Source: Nocardia iowensis (GTDB taxonomy: Bacteria > Actinomycetota > Actinomycetes > Mycobacteriales > Mycobacteriaceae). From it: a DNA stretch of 64,000 nucleotides. Numbering within the stretch: position 1 is the first letter of the stretch; each line of letters begins with the position of its first letter. The notes beneath the pieces are model-generated. The model was not told the origin of the DNA. It searched no databases and was given only the letters and a program-made list of their open reading frames with translations. A program made the translations under genes and the position numbers. Shown here one piece after another: positions 1 to 8,132 of this stretch. The DNA is taken from the NCBI RefSeq assembly GCF_019222765.1, contig NZ_CP078145.1:2294001-2358000 (forward strand). The letters are read 5' to 3'.

Positions 1-1
1 G

Positions 2-702
2 ACCACCGGCCGCTACAACCTCAACACCTGGGGCAGCGACGTCGAACACTTCATCGATCTCGTCATCGGCCGCCCCGCACTGGTGGCGGGCAATTCCTCG
101 GGAGGTGTGATCACCGCCTGGCTGAGCGCCTACGCCAAGCCCGGCCTGGTCCGCGGCGTGATCCTGGAAGACCCGCCCCTGTTCTCCGCCCAAGCCGGAC
201 CACCCTACGGTCCCGGCATGATGCAAACCCTCGGTCCGATCTTCGCGCTGTGGGCGAAATGGCTCGGCCCGCAATGGAGCATCGGCGACTGGGAAGGCAT
301 GATCGAAGCCGCACCGGCCGAGTTGCCCGAATTCCTGCACCCCGAATTCCTGCACCCCGGTATCGGGTTCATGATGGGCGACGGCAACGGCAAAGCGTCG
401 CCCACCCGGTCCAGCACCTCAAGGCCACCGACACCGCCAACGCCGGTTGCGACCACGCCACCATGCTGTCGCAGAACAAGGCCCCGGCACTGCTCACCCA
501 CCACTTCCACCAAACCGACCCCGAGACCGGCCAACTCATGGGCGCGATGACCGACATCCAAGCCGCCCAAGCCAAACGCCTACTCGGCACCACCGGCCAC
601 CCGGTCACCTACACCCAGCTCGACGCACCGCACACCATGCACGAACCACAGGCGCAACGCTATGTCGACATCATCACCGAATGGATCAAGACACTGTCCT
701 GA
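2..702 (+). pseudogene. Alpha/beta hydrolase, 5'-truncated and frameshifted
   Basis: The reading frame is open from base 2 and shows the nucleophile elbow GNSSGG (about bases 89-106), so the N-terminus lies upstream of the window. That frame fits the family to about base 390 (GFMMGDGNGKA), after which the family-like sequence continues one frame away as HLKATDTANAGCDHATMLSQ and ends at 702 with a catalytic-His region (APHTMHEPQAQRY). A one-base indel between about 390 and 410 explains this. A perfect 15-bp tandem duplication (326-340 and 341-355) repeats EFLHP. Either a real pseudogene or an assembly error; I favour a broken gene because the duplication is an independent lesion. Substrate unknown. 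Confidence 0.7.
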
Positions 703-1173
703 GCACCACCGAACACGGTGACCTGCCGACCGCGCATCGGCAGGCCAGCGCGCTTCGGACGGCACCGACTGAACGGATCAGCGGGCAACACGGCATGGCC
801 AGTGCGCTGTTCTGGCCGGACGGACGAGGCCACACAATCGGCACTACCGGACGTTCTGCGCCGCAGTCGATCTTGCCGCGCAGAACGCCCGCACCGCGGC
901 AATACAGGATGTTCCGCAACAGTGGGGATGCGGTGCGCGTAGGTGAACGCTGCCGGGTACTCCGTTCCGGAACACACCGTCGGCGACCGGTGGGCTGTTC
1001 GGTCTGCGGCGTGTCGGACCCGGGCAGTCTTTACAGTGAGAAGCGCTGTTCCGGAATTGGCTGGCTCACAAACAGATTGGAGGAATCAGTTCACCAATCT
1101 GTGCACCGACACCACGGGTGATCTGTGGTGTTCTTCCGGTCTTTCTCCTTTTGTGACGATTGGAGTGGTGACG
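703..1173. other. Non-coding stretch before EF-hand/terpene operon
   Basis: I see no convincing gene here. The plus frame that leads into the EF-hand gene is open from 943, but its translation is Arg/Ser-rich and unlike the conserved protein that begins at 1174. The stretch carries one copy of a hairpin repeat (842-897). The promoter of the EF-hand/terpene operon must lie here, but I cannot place it confidently. Confidence 0.5.
842..897. repeat. Hairpin repeat, copy A
   Basis: About 55 bases that match 3012-3069 with only a handful of substitutions. The copy holds a perfect 8-bp inverted repeat GTTCTGCG (853-860) / CGCAGAAC (879-886). In copy B the same stem is kept through a G-T wobble, which suggests selection for structure. 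The two copies flank the EF-hand/terpene operon. Function unknown: small structured RNA, regulator site or miniature mobile repeat. Confidence 0.6.
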
Positions 1174-1746
1174 ATGAACGCACCGTTGGCGAACAAAATC
1201 GACCTCACGTTTCTGCACCTCGATATCGATCGCAATGGTCTGATCGAGCGGCAGGACATGCTCGGGCTGGGTTCGCGACTGTTGCTGAAGTTCTCCGAGC
1301 CGACGTCGACGGCAAAGGGGCAGGCCCTGTTGGAGGCGTTCGATCGATTCTGGGACGCCCTGGCCGAGCATTGCGACACCGACCGCGACCACCAGATCAC
1401 CCCGGACGAATACCGGGCCGGGATGATTGCGGCCTTCGTCGACGGCGGCAAATTCGACGATATCTTCCGACCCGCTGCCAGGGCCCTGGCGATCGTCGCT
1501 GACACCGACGGCGACGGCCGGATCGACCAGGCGGAGTTCCAGGCGATGGAGGCCGTGCTGGGGATTTCCGCCGAGGACAGCCGGATGGCGTTCGACAAGT
1601 TGGACACCGACTCCGACGGTGCCCTGAGCGTGCAGGAATACCTGGACGCTGTCCGCGATTACTACACCAACCCCGACCCGGAGGCGCCCGGCAACTGGCT
1701 GTACGGCCCGGCGTTCCAGACACCGTTGTCCCGGGCTGGGCTGTGA
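1174..1746 (+). CDS. EF-hand calcium-binding protein (calerythrin-like)
   Basis: 190 residues with four EF-hand loops. Loop 1 is DIDRNGLIERQD (residues 17-28), loop 2 CDTDRDHQITPDE, loop 3 DTDGDGRIDQAE and loop 4 DTDSDGALSVQE; loops 3 and 4 are canonical, loop 1 ends in Asp rather than Glu and loop 2 lacks the central Gly, so two to three sites probably bind Ca2+. The ATG at 1174 is preferred; in-frame GTGs at 1165 and 1168 are alternatives. The size and paired-hand layout match small bacterial EF-hand proteins of actinomycetes. Its stop overlaps the start of the terpene cyclase (GTGA), so the two are translationally coupled. A cytoplasmic calcium sensor or buffer linked to the cyclase is an inference. 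Confidence 0.9.
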   Translation: MNAPLANKIDLTFLHLDIDRNGLIERQDMLGLGSRLLLKFSEPTSTAKGQALLEAFDRFWDALAEHCDTDRDHQITPDEYRAGMIAAFVDGGKFDDIFRPAARALAIVADTDGDGRIDQAEFQAMEAVLGISAEDSRMAFDKLDTDSDGALSVQEYLDAVRDYYTNPDPEAPGNWLYGPAFQTPLSRAGL

Positions 1747-2786
1747 CCGACGAACCCGTGCACACCGATTCCGGTGTGCGGGGGGTGCTACTGCCCGAAG
1801 TCAGTCGCTGGCTATGCCGCCCGCACCGCCGCCACCGCCACGCCAGCGACCTGGAACACCGAGCCCGACGCTGGGCCTCCGACTGCGGCCTGGCCGCCGG
1901 GCCGGCCGCGGTGCGGCTGCGCGCCCAGGGCATCGACCAGCTGGCCGCCACCGCGATGTCCGAGGAACGCGACGAGCAGGTTCTGCTGTACGCGCGCTGG
2001 CTGATCTGGCTGTTCAGCCTCGACGACCACGTCGAATCTCACACCGACCCGCAGGCGATCGACACGATGTTCGGAAACCTGCTGGCCCGCACGGAAGTCC
2101 CGGACACCGACATCCACAGCAGCGCGTCCGCTGTCCACGGCACCGCAAGCGGTCCCGCCCACGTGATCGAGCGAGCCTTCGCCGAGCTGTGGCAGCAAAC
2201 CAGCAGAGGCATGGGCTCAGACTGGCGTGCCCGTTTCAGCGAGGACCTGCGCTACCAGCACACCGGCTGCCTGCGCGAACTGCGGCTGCGCCGCAGCGGC
2301 ACCGTTCCCACTATCGCGGAGTATCCGCTGCTGCGGCGCCAGTCCGGCGGCATGTGGATCTACGACCTACCCGAAGCAATCCTGGGCATCGAACTACCGC
2401 CCGCGTTCGCGGCCACCACGCTGTGGCACCAGCTGGTCTGCCACGTCAGCGACGCCGCGAACTGGTGCAATGACATCCTCTCCTGCCCCAAGGAAATCAC
2501 CGACCGCGTCACCATGAACTACGTCCTGGTCGCACGCCACGAACTCGGACTGAACCACTCCGACGCCGACCAATGGGTGGTCGGCCGCATCGTCGCTCGC
2601 CTCGACCAGGCCGCTGCCCTGGGCCAACGCGTCCCCGACATCGCCGACCATCTCGGCCTGCCTCCGGCCACCATCCGCGACATCAGCCGCATCGCCTGCG
2701 CCACCCTCAACTTCCCCGCCGCCTACCTCACCTGGGCTCTCGACTCCCTCCGATACATGAGCCGACCCCCGACTCAGCACCCCTGA
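1743..2786 (+). CDS. Class I terpene synthase
   Basis: 347 residues, normal for a bacterial type I terpene cyclase. The Mg2+-binding aspartate-rich motif is DDHVE (residues 94-98), the NSE triad is NDILSCPKE (N243, S247, E251), and the C-terminal RY pair is R337-Y338. All three are intact, so the enzyme should ionise and cyclise a linear prenyl diphosphate; whether the product is a sesqui- or diterpene cannot be told from motifs. The start is a GTG at 1743 overlapping the EF-hand stop. No prenyltransferase, P450 or methyltransferase is adjacent, so the product is likely a hydrocarbon or alcohol made from the general isoprenoid pool. Confidence 0.92.
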   Translation: MTDEPVHTDSGVRGVLLPEVSRWLCRPHRRHRHASDLEHRARRWASDCGLAAGPAAVRLRAQGIDQLAATAMSEERDEQVLLYARWLIWLFSLDDHVESHTDPQAIDTMFGNLLARTEVPDTDIHSSASAVHGTASGPAHVIERAFAELWQQTSRGMGSDWRARFSEDLRYQHTGCLRELRLRRSGTVPTIAEYPLLRRQSGGMWIYDLPEAILGIELPPAFAATTLWHQLVCHVSDAANWCNDILSCPKEITDRVTMNYVLVARHELGLNHSDADQWVVGRIVARLDQAAALGQRVPDIADHLGLPPATIRDISRIACATLNFPAAYLTWALDSLRYMSRPPTQHP

Positions 2787-3270
2787 CCCATCCCACGCAA
2801 CAGGCAAACCGATTCCCGGTGGAGTGCGACCTCTACCGCGGTTTCCTCAGCGCGTCCCACATCACGCCCCGTCCGCACGAGCAGATGTCCGCCACGCATG
2901 CGCGCCCATTGGCACCGGCGCAACTTCTATTGCCGAGCCTGGATGCGATGGGCGCAGCTTGTTGATTGTTCGATAACCATATGCCGCCGGTAGCTGGGGC
3001 GGTTGTTGATCACCTACCGTCGGATGTTCTGCCCCGCAGGCGATCTCGCCTCGCAGGACGCCCGCCCAGCGGCGTGTGCTTACGTTTGTGACCAGCCGCT
3101 GATACGGAGTTCGAGGGCCTGAGCCCCGAAGCGCTGCAGGGGTCCTCCCCGAAACCCGCTCGCACGAGCAATCTTCGTGGGGAGCGGGCGAACGCTTGTC
3201 GCGGATTACGCCCGCAACCCGTCGCGTAGTCGACCGGGCTGGCCGATCGCGTTCGAAAGTTCCCGGTGGA
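2787..3270. other. Non-coding stretch after terpene synthase
   Basis: No gene recognised. It holds hairpin repeat copy B (3012-3069) and a further stem CCCGCTC (3155-3161) / GAGCGGG (3182-3188) with an inner GCTCG-CA-CGAGC stem, which could terminate either the plus operon or the converging minus gene. The open frames here have poor translations. Confidence 0.5.
3012..3069. repeat. Hairpin repeat, copy B
   Basis: Second copy of the repeat at 842-897. The outer stem is GTTCTGC (3026-3032) / GCAGGAC (3053-3059), held by one G-T wobble, and the copy adds an inner GGCG-ATCT-CGCC stem. It lies about 230 bases after the terpene synthase. Confidence 0.6.
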
Positions 3271-3744
3271 TCAGCCGGCGTAGAACTCGGCGGCGGGCAT
3301 CACCTGGTGTGGCATGTCCGTCGTCGTGGTGATGCTGACGCGGCCGACTCCGGTGAAGAAAGTGGCCCGGCCGACGGTGCCGGTGTTCGCGGGCAGGGCG
3401 AAACCCCAACCGCCACTGAGCGGAACGTCCACGGAGCCGGAGTCTCCGGTGTCGAGGTTGGTCCAGTGTGCGGTGACGGTCACCGTGCACGGGGTGTAGA
3501 TAAAGGCACGGTGCTGGAAGCCGTACCAAATGCCGACTGTGCCCAGCGGACCGAGATCGGGGCGGCTCTGCGCGTTGCCGTTGATCTCGGTAGGGATGGG
3601 AAAGTCACGGCAAGCGGTGGGAGTGTTCACCAGCTGAGCGCCGTAGGGTCCGGCCGCGCTCGCGGTTGTGCCGGACGAAAGCAGTACTGCGGCGACGCAC
3701 GCTCCGATGATCGGCATCCGAACGAGCATGTTGCGGTGTCGCAT
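3271..3744 (-). CDS. Secreted protein of unknown function
   Basis: 157 residues. The start at 3744 follows a good AGGAG site five bases upstream. Residues 1-31 form a Sec signal peptide: MRHRNMLVR charged end, hydrophobic PIIGACVAAVLLSSG, and an ASA-type cleavage site. The mature part has two cysteines (ACRDF and TPCTV) that could form a disulfide, and a beta-rich C-terminus ending EFYAG. Small exported beta proteins of this kind are common in Nocardia and Mycobacterium and are mostly uncharacterised. It stands alone, so context gives no function. Confidence 0.75.
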   Translation of the reverse strand: MRHRNMLVRMPIIGACVAAVLLSSGTTASAAGPYGAQLVNTPTACRDFPIPTEINGNAQSRPDLGPLGTVGIWYGFQHRAFIYTPCTVTVTAHWTNLDTGDSGSVDVPLSGGWGFALPANTGTVGRATFFTGVGRVSITTTTDMPHQVMPAAEFYAG

Positions 3745-4495
3745 GGTGTCTCCTAAGAATTGACGGGGAAACGCATTCGATCTGAGTGCCGCCGTATTCG
3801 GGTCTCCGTTCGGAGTCGTGGATCGCACATCCCAACGGCAACGTCACGAACCCAGAAACATCGCGTCACGCGTCGGGACGGTACACCGAACCGGGGCGGG
3901 CCCACAGAATTGCGGGCACGGATACAGCAACTCGCTCGACGGTCCCCGCGCGGTGCTGGACGAGCTACCGCACCAACGTCTTTGCCGCATCTGTGCGCCC
4001 GCGACGGAGGTAGCGGCCCCCAGCGTTGCCGCTGAGAGCCTGTCGTCACCACCGAGCCCGACTACCCCTCGTGGCGGACCTTCTAGACGGCCGCACGACA
4101 GGGCGCATGATCCTCGTGGACGGTGAGCCGATCATCTACTCACGTCTGAACAACGCCGTGAACTGCGCCGCCGCGAAGGTCCGGGTTTCCGTGAGCACAG
4201 GCACCGACAAGAGCGGATTCGGATGGACATAAGCTCGAGGCCTGAACAGCAGGATCAGGACAGCCAGCAGAGTGTTCGACACGGATCTTGGAAAACCCTG
4301 TCACCCAACCCATCCGGATGATTGACCAAGGCGCGCACATCGGCATTTCCGGACGTCGTTGGAGCCGGATGGGTCATGGTTGAGCCGGAACGGGGGGGCA
4401 CAGATGGGGGCCGAACTCGTATTGCAACCTCGGAATCATTACCCGGGGCAGTAGTGACAGCGGGGTCTGTCGGTGGTGCGTGCCAGGGTTAGCGG
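3745..4495. other. 750-base stretch without a clear gene
   Basis: Several short overlapping frames exist, but none has a convincing start, conserved motif or composition. One plus frame (4026-4232) contains an LVDGEPIIYSR-like string, not enough to call a gene or remnant. The minus-strand promoter of the secreted protein at 3744 must be at the left end. Confidence 0.4.
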
Positions 4496-5065
4496 ATGGT
4501 TGCAGACGGCGAGTATTTATCCGATTGCTACTCGGCCGGTCTCGACCCGTGGTCGGATACTGCCGTGGTGCACGACGACCTGGTCGCGGCGAAGGAGCTT
4601 GTTTACGATCCGTGTGGGTTCGCCTGCACGGAACCGGTTCCGGAAGCCGAGAGTGCCGGGTACGCCGCCCACTTGTTTACCGTCGACGGACGTTCGATCC
4701 GGTTTCGCTCGGCGAAGTCGACGCCCACTAAGGTCGGCCAATTTGTCACTGTCTGGAAGAGGGCTGTTGGTGGGCCGATCGAGCCCTTCGACGACACCGA
4801 CCGCGTCGATCTGTTCGTCATCAGCACGGTCGAGCGGGACAGCTTGGGGCAGTTCGTCTTTCCCGTCGACGTGCTCCGCGAGCGCGGAGTCGTCGCCGGA
4901 GACGGTTCGGACGGGAAGCGGGCGTTCCGGGTTTATCCGCCGTAGGTGCACACCACCAACCGGCAGGCGGGCAGGGCGCAAGCATGGCAGCTGGATCACT
5001 TCCTGCACCTGTACCGCGACAGGACTATCGACGTCGATCGTGCCCGAGCGCTCTATCGCCGATAA
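4496..5065 (+). pseudogene. MepB-family protein gene interrupted by an amber codon
   Basis: The frame from 4496 gives 149 residues with MepB-type blocks: FRSAKSTPTKVGQFVTVWKR, GQFVFPVDVLRERGV and KRAFRVYPP. It stops at TAG 4943-4945, yet the same frame then continues without another stop to TAA 5063-5065 with the family's C-terminus (TTNRQAGRAQAWQLDHF). The family normally has Trp directly after YPP-type residues, so TGG to TAG is the simplest explanation. MepB proteins are small cytoplasmic proteins first named from the staphylococcal mep locus; their activity is unclear. Either a recent nonsense mutation, a sequencing error, or rare readthrough. Confidence 0.75.
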
Positions 5066-5074
5066 GGCGTCGGC

Positions 5075-5380
5075 CTAGGTGACCATCCCGCCGATGGCGA
5101 GGCCGAGCAGGAATCCGAAGAGGGCTAGTAGAAGTCCGGCGAATGCCGCCAGCAAGCCGACGCCGACTCGGCGGGTGCTGTAACGGAGTGGGAGATCTGC
5201 GGCGCTGATGGCGATGAGCAGGCCGCCGGCCACCGGAGGTCCCGCGATGAGCCAGGTCGCGTCGCGAGGGGCCAGTCCTGTGTAGGGCAATGCTATGCAG
5301 ATCATGCCGATCACTACGGCGACGAACGCCTCGGGACCGAACCAGTTGTCCCGCGCATACTTCGGTGGCGGGTCGCTCAT
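5075..5380 (-). CDS. Small three-to-four-TM membrane protein
   Basis: 101 residues. After a short polar N-terminus (MSDPPPKYARDNWFGPEAF) there are hydrophobic segments at about residues 20-36, 43-60 and 74-98, the last very rich in Leu and Gly. No catalytic motif is visible. It is the last gene of a minus-strand set of four with a type VII secretion substrate signature, and its ATG overlaps the upstream stop (ATGA). An immunity or membrane-anchoring role for the long upstream protein is possible but only inferred from position. Confidence 0.7.
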   Translation of the reverse strand: MSDPPPKYARDNWFGPEAFVAVVIGMICIALPYTGLAPRDATWLIAGPPVAGGLLIAISAADLPLRYSTRRVGVGLLAAFAGLLLALFGFLLGLAIGGMVT

Positions 5381-5688
5381 GCCGTTGCCAGCCAGACGAA
5401 TAGAACAAGGAAGCCTGCGGTCGCTGTACCGACGGCTGCGCCCAGCCTTCGCGGCGTTCTCCGCAGCGCCAGCAGGGTTGCCGCCGCGGCCATCAAGACA
5501 GTGACGACTGCGAATATCACGTGCTTCGACGGGTCGACCGATGGGTAAGCCGCGTCCGCCAGTCGCACCACAAAGGCGAACAGCATCGCGGCCGTTGCGG
5601 ACGCCACTGGCACCGCCAATGTCGTCATCTGCCAGAAGACCGAGTCGGACATCAACCCTTGTGCGCTGGTATCACCACGTTGCTCCAC
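5377..5688 (-). CDS. Small membrane protein
   Basis: 103 residues with three predicted TM segments (about 22-44, 56-73 and 85-102). The frame opens with GTG at 5688, which overlaps the stop of the long protein upstream; an internal ATG at 5652 (MSDSVFWQ) is an alternative start. It begins MSDSVFW, reminiscent of the MSDPPPK start of the next gene, but otherwise the two are not clearly paralogous. Co-transcribed with the long WXG-like protein. Function unknown. Confidence 0.65.
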   Translation of the reverse strand: MEQRGDTSAQGLMSDSVFWQMTTLAVPVASATAAMLFAFVVRLADAAYPSVDPSKHVIFAVVTVLMAAAATLLALRRTPRRLGAAVGTATAGFLVLFVWLATA

Positions 5689-7040
5689 TAGCGCAAAACC
5701 ACAACGGACGGCGGATTGCTGGGACTGCCCAGTGTTGTCGGCTTGTTCCGCTCCCAGTTCGGATCACTGAAGTCGGCTTTGAACGGCTCGAACATTGCTT
5801 TTCCTCCTCCGACATCGTGAAAGGACGGTAGGTTCGCGAGCGGCCCCCACTGGCTCCCGGAGTTCGCCGGATCGATCAAGACGGGTCGAGCGGTCCCTGC
5901 GAAATTATCTTGATAGATCTCGACGGAAGGGTAGTCGGTTATCTCTCCACCGGCCACAACTCTTGGTGTGCCAGGGTTTCCGCTCGTGGGCGATATCACC
6001 AGCTCACCGTTGACGGTGTGGCCGGTCACGCTCGATCCTGGCGGTGCGAATGGATTGGCCGCATCGTATTGGATCAACACCGAACCGTTCGGAAGCTGCT
6101 GCGCCTGCACTGCCGGTTCGCCGACCTGGACGTCGCCGGAGGTGGTGACCGAAGGATTTTGGCGAGTGATGATGAGGCCGTTCTCGTAGTCGACGTATGT
6201 GACGACGCGTGCGTGTTCAGGGTCGAACTTCGGATCCTCGGCGCGATTGTCGCCCAGGTCGTATTCGGGCACATTGAACACCTGCGCGGCAGGGATGAAG
6301 GCAGCGGCGCGAACGATCCCCTGACCGGGCACCGGCTCGATCCGGGCAACCTTGATATTCGGTGGCACTCCCTGATACTTCGGGTCGTAACTATTAGGGT
6401 TCAATGCTTCGGCGGTTTTCCAGTCCGTCGGACTGGTAGGTGCTCGGCCGAAGATCTGCTGGAAAGCCGCCGCGGAGGTACGGAGACGGTCGGGGTCCGA
6501 CCTGGAGTTCTGTGTCTTGACGTCCTCGATCGCCTTCGTCGCCTCGGTCAACGCCGACTCCGGTGCCATGGCTTCGAGTTCTTGATTCGCCTGTGCGATC
6601 TTCGCGCCCCACTGTGCGTCGGAACCCGCCAGGGCTGAAACCAAGCCGACAAGTCTCGAAAGCTGCACTCCGGCCTCGGAATCCCAGTCCTGAACGCCGC
6701 TCACCGTCCAGTCGTCGGCGACGCTGACCGGTGGGAAGACGTAGTGCTGGAAGATAATGCGGATCTCCGCCAGTGAATGTGCCATATCGCGGGCGGCTCC
6801 GGCACAAGCGGTGCCGAGATCATCGTATGCCGTGGCGATTGCCCGCATCTGGGTGCGTTCTCGGTCGGCCTTGTCTTCTGCGGCTTGCCTGGCATCGCCC
6901 TTCCACGCTAAATCGTCGTGGAGCGTGACGTACATCGTGTCGGCGGCTTTGACGGTCGCGTCGGCGATAGCAGTGGCGTTGACAGCGACCGCCTGCAGTC
7001 CGGATACATCCCAACTCAATACTTCATTCGGTGTAGCCAT
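5688..7040 (-). CDS. WXG100-like type VII secretion-associated protein with unknown C-terminal domain
   Basis: 450 residues. The first 110 are helical and fit the long WXG-like N-terminus of actinobacterial polymorphic secreted proteins: VLSWDVSGLQAVAV near the start and the turn WKGDARQAAE at about residue 47. Residues 110-200 remain helical; 200-450 are Pro/Gly-rich and beta-like (VPGQGIVRAAAFIPAAQ, ARVVTYVDYENGLIITRQNP), ending SVVVLR. No nuclease, NADase or deaminase motif is recognisable. It follows an EspC-like gene by three bases and precedes two membrane protein genes. I infer a type VII substrate; a toxin activity is unproven. Confidence 0.75.
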   Translation of the reverse strand: MATPNEVLSWDVSGLQAVAVNATAIADATVKAADTMYVTLHDDLAWKGDARQAAEDKADRERTQMRAIATAYDDLGTACAGAARDMAHSLAEIRIIFQHYVFPPVSVADDWTVSGVQDWDSEAGVQLSRLVGLVSALAGSDAQWGAKIAQANQELEAMAPESALTEATKAIEDVKTQNSRSDPDRLRTSAAAFQQIFGRAPTSPTDWKTAEALNPNSYDPKYQGVPPNIKVARIEPVPGQGIVRAAAFIPAAQVFNVPEYDLGDNRAEDPKFDPEHARVVTYVDYENGLIITRQNPSVTTSGDVQVGEPAVQAQQLPNGSVLIQYDAANPFAPPGSSVTGHTVNGELVISPTSGNPGTPRVVAGGEITDYPSVEIYQDNFAGTARPVLIDPANSGSQWGPLANLPSFHDVGGGKAMFEPFKADFSDPNWERNKPTTLGSPSNPPSVVVLR

Positions 7041-7043
7041 CGC

Positions 7044-7364
7044 TCAATTCCCCGCGTGCGGGTCGCCGGAGTTGATATCGGCGACGGCGGCCAGTCGCTT
7101 GGCAGCATCGAGATCGGTGTCGCGAAATGTTTCCGCCGACAGTGCCAGCAGACTGGAGAACTGGTTGAACCGTGCTTTCAACACATCCTTGGCCCGCCTG
7201 CTCGACGGGTCCGACTCGGCCAGCGCTGCCCCGACCACAGACCCTTTCAACTTGTCCACGTTGGGGCCCGCGCCCAGGTGCGGAGCTCGATCGATCGAAC
7301 CGGGCAGTGCGGCCAGCACCCCTGCCGCTCCCCGCAGGCTGTCCGGGCTGACCTCGAACGACAT
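7044..7364 (-). CDS. EspC-like type VII secretion target (DUF2580 type)
   Basis: 106 residues, the usual size of EspC/ESX-1 secretion-associated proteins. It begins MSFEVSPDSLRGAAGVLAAL, has a two-helix layout with a Gly/Pro turn near residue 34, and ends helix 2 with SAETFRDTDLDAAKRLAAV, matching the family's YxxxD-like secretion signal region (here FRDTD). It is probably exported as a partner of the next gene by an ESX apparatus encoded elsewhere; no EccC or EccD is in this window. Confidence 0.85.
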   Translation of the reverse strand: MSFEVSPDSLRGAAGVLAALPGSIDRAPHLGAGPNVDKLKGSVVGAALAESDPSSRRAKDVLKARFNQFSSLLALSAETFRDTDLDAAKRLAAVADINSGDPHAGN

Positions 7365-7527
7365 CGGTCTCTCCTCACCCCCACTGACCTGTGAGCGCCT
7401 CGTTCATGTCGCCTACCTATTGATACTGACGCATGGGGTCGTCGATCGGTTCCACGTTCGTGCCACTGCGATTTCACCCGCAAGCCGTATCCTCGAACGC
7501 GCCGAGCGCTGATGAAGGGATCGAGGG

Positions 7528-7998
7528 ATGGCCGAAGCGGCTTATGTCGCGATTGCGGACGAGTACGCGCGGCGGATTCGGGAGGGGGAGCTTGCGGCCG
7601 GGGCTCGGCTGCCTAGCCAGGCGGAGTTGATCGGGCGGTATGGGGTGTCGCGGTCGGTTATTCGGCGAGCGATTGAGGTGCTGGGTAGTCGGGGGCTTGT
7701 GCGGACTGTGCCGCGGCGGGGGACCTTTGTTATCGGTGGAGTATCGGTGGACGAACCTGGCGGGCTTTCCATCGACGATGAGGTCGATGATGTTCGGGCC
7801 GAGGCGCATCCGATCCGACGGGCGCAGTTGGCCGCGAATCTTATTACCCATTACCAACTTCGGATCGCGGAGCTGTCGGGTATCCGGCAGACCGCGATCG
7901 AAGACGCGCACGATCACGGCATGAGTCTCAGTGATATCGGTGTACGGCTTGGCTTGGCGGATGGTCGAATGAGCCACGTCCGTCGAACGGGCCGCTGA
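7528..7998 (+). CDS. GntR-family transcriptional regulator
   Basis: 156 residues. Residues 1-70 are a GntR winged helix: YVAIADEYARRIREGEL, LPSQAELIGRYGVSRSVIRR and GLVRTVPRRGTFV. The C-terminus is not a UTRA or FadR effector domain but a short second helix-turn-helix-like region (SLSDIGVRLGLADGRMSHVRR, residues 133-153). Such two-HTH GntR proteins are typical of actinomycetes. It is divergent from the type VII cluster (start 7364), which it might control. Confidence 0.85.
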   Translation: MAEAAYVAIADEYARRIREGELAAGARLPSQAELIGRYGVSRSVIRRAIEVLGSRGLVRTVPRRGTFVIGGVSVDEPGGLSIDDEVDDVRAEAHPIRRAQLAANLITHYQLRIAELSGIRQTAIEDAHDHGMSLSDIGVRLGLADGRMSHVRRTGR

Positions 7999-8132
7999 CT
8001 CGTTCGCGTGGCCGCTGCCAACCATCCACTGGGCCAACAGGATCCGAGCTGAACCGCGGCGAGATCCGGTGCGGCGCAACCGGAGCGCGCCGCGTGCTCG
8101 CGCCGATGATCGGGAAAAGCGGCGTCACCGAC

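Noticed and set aside
4026..4232. Possible small gene in the 750-base gap
   Set aside because: No ribosome-binding site, no motif and poor composition; only a short LVDGEPIIYSR string looked protein-like.
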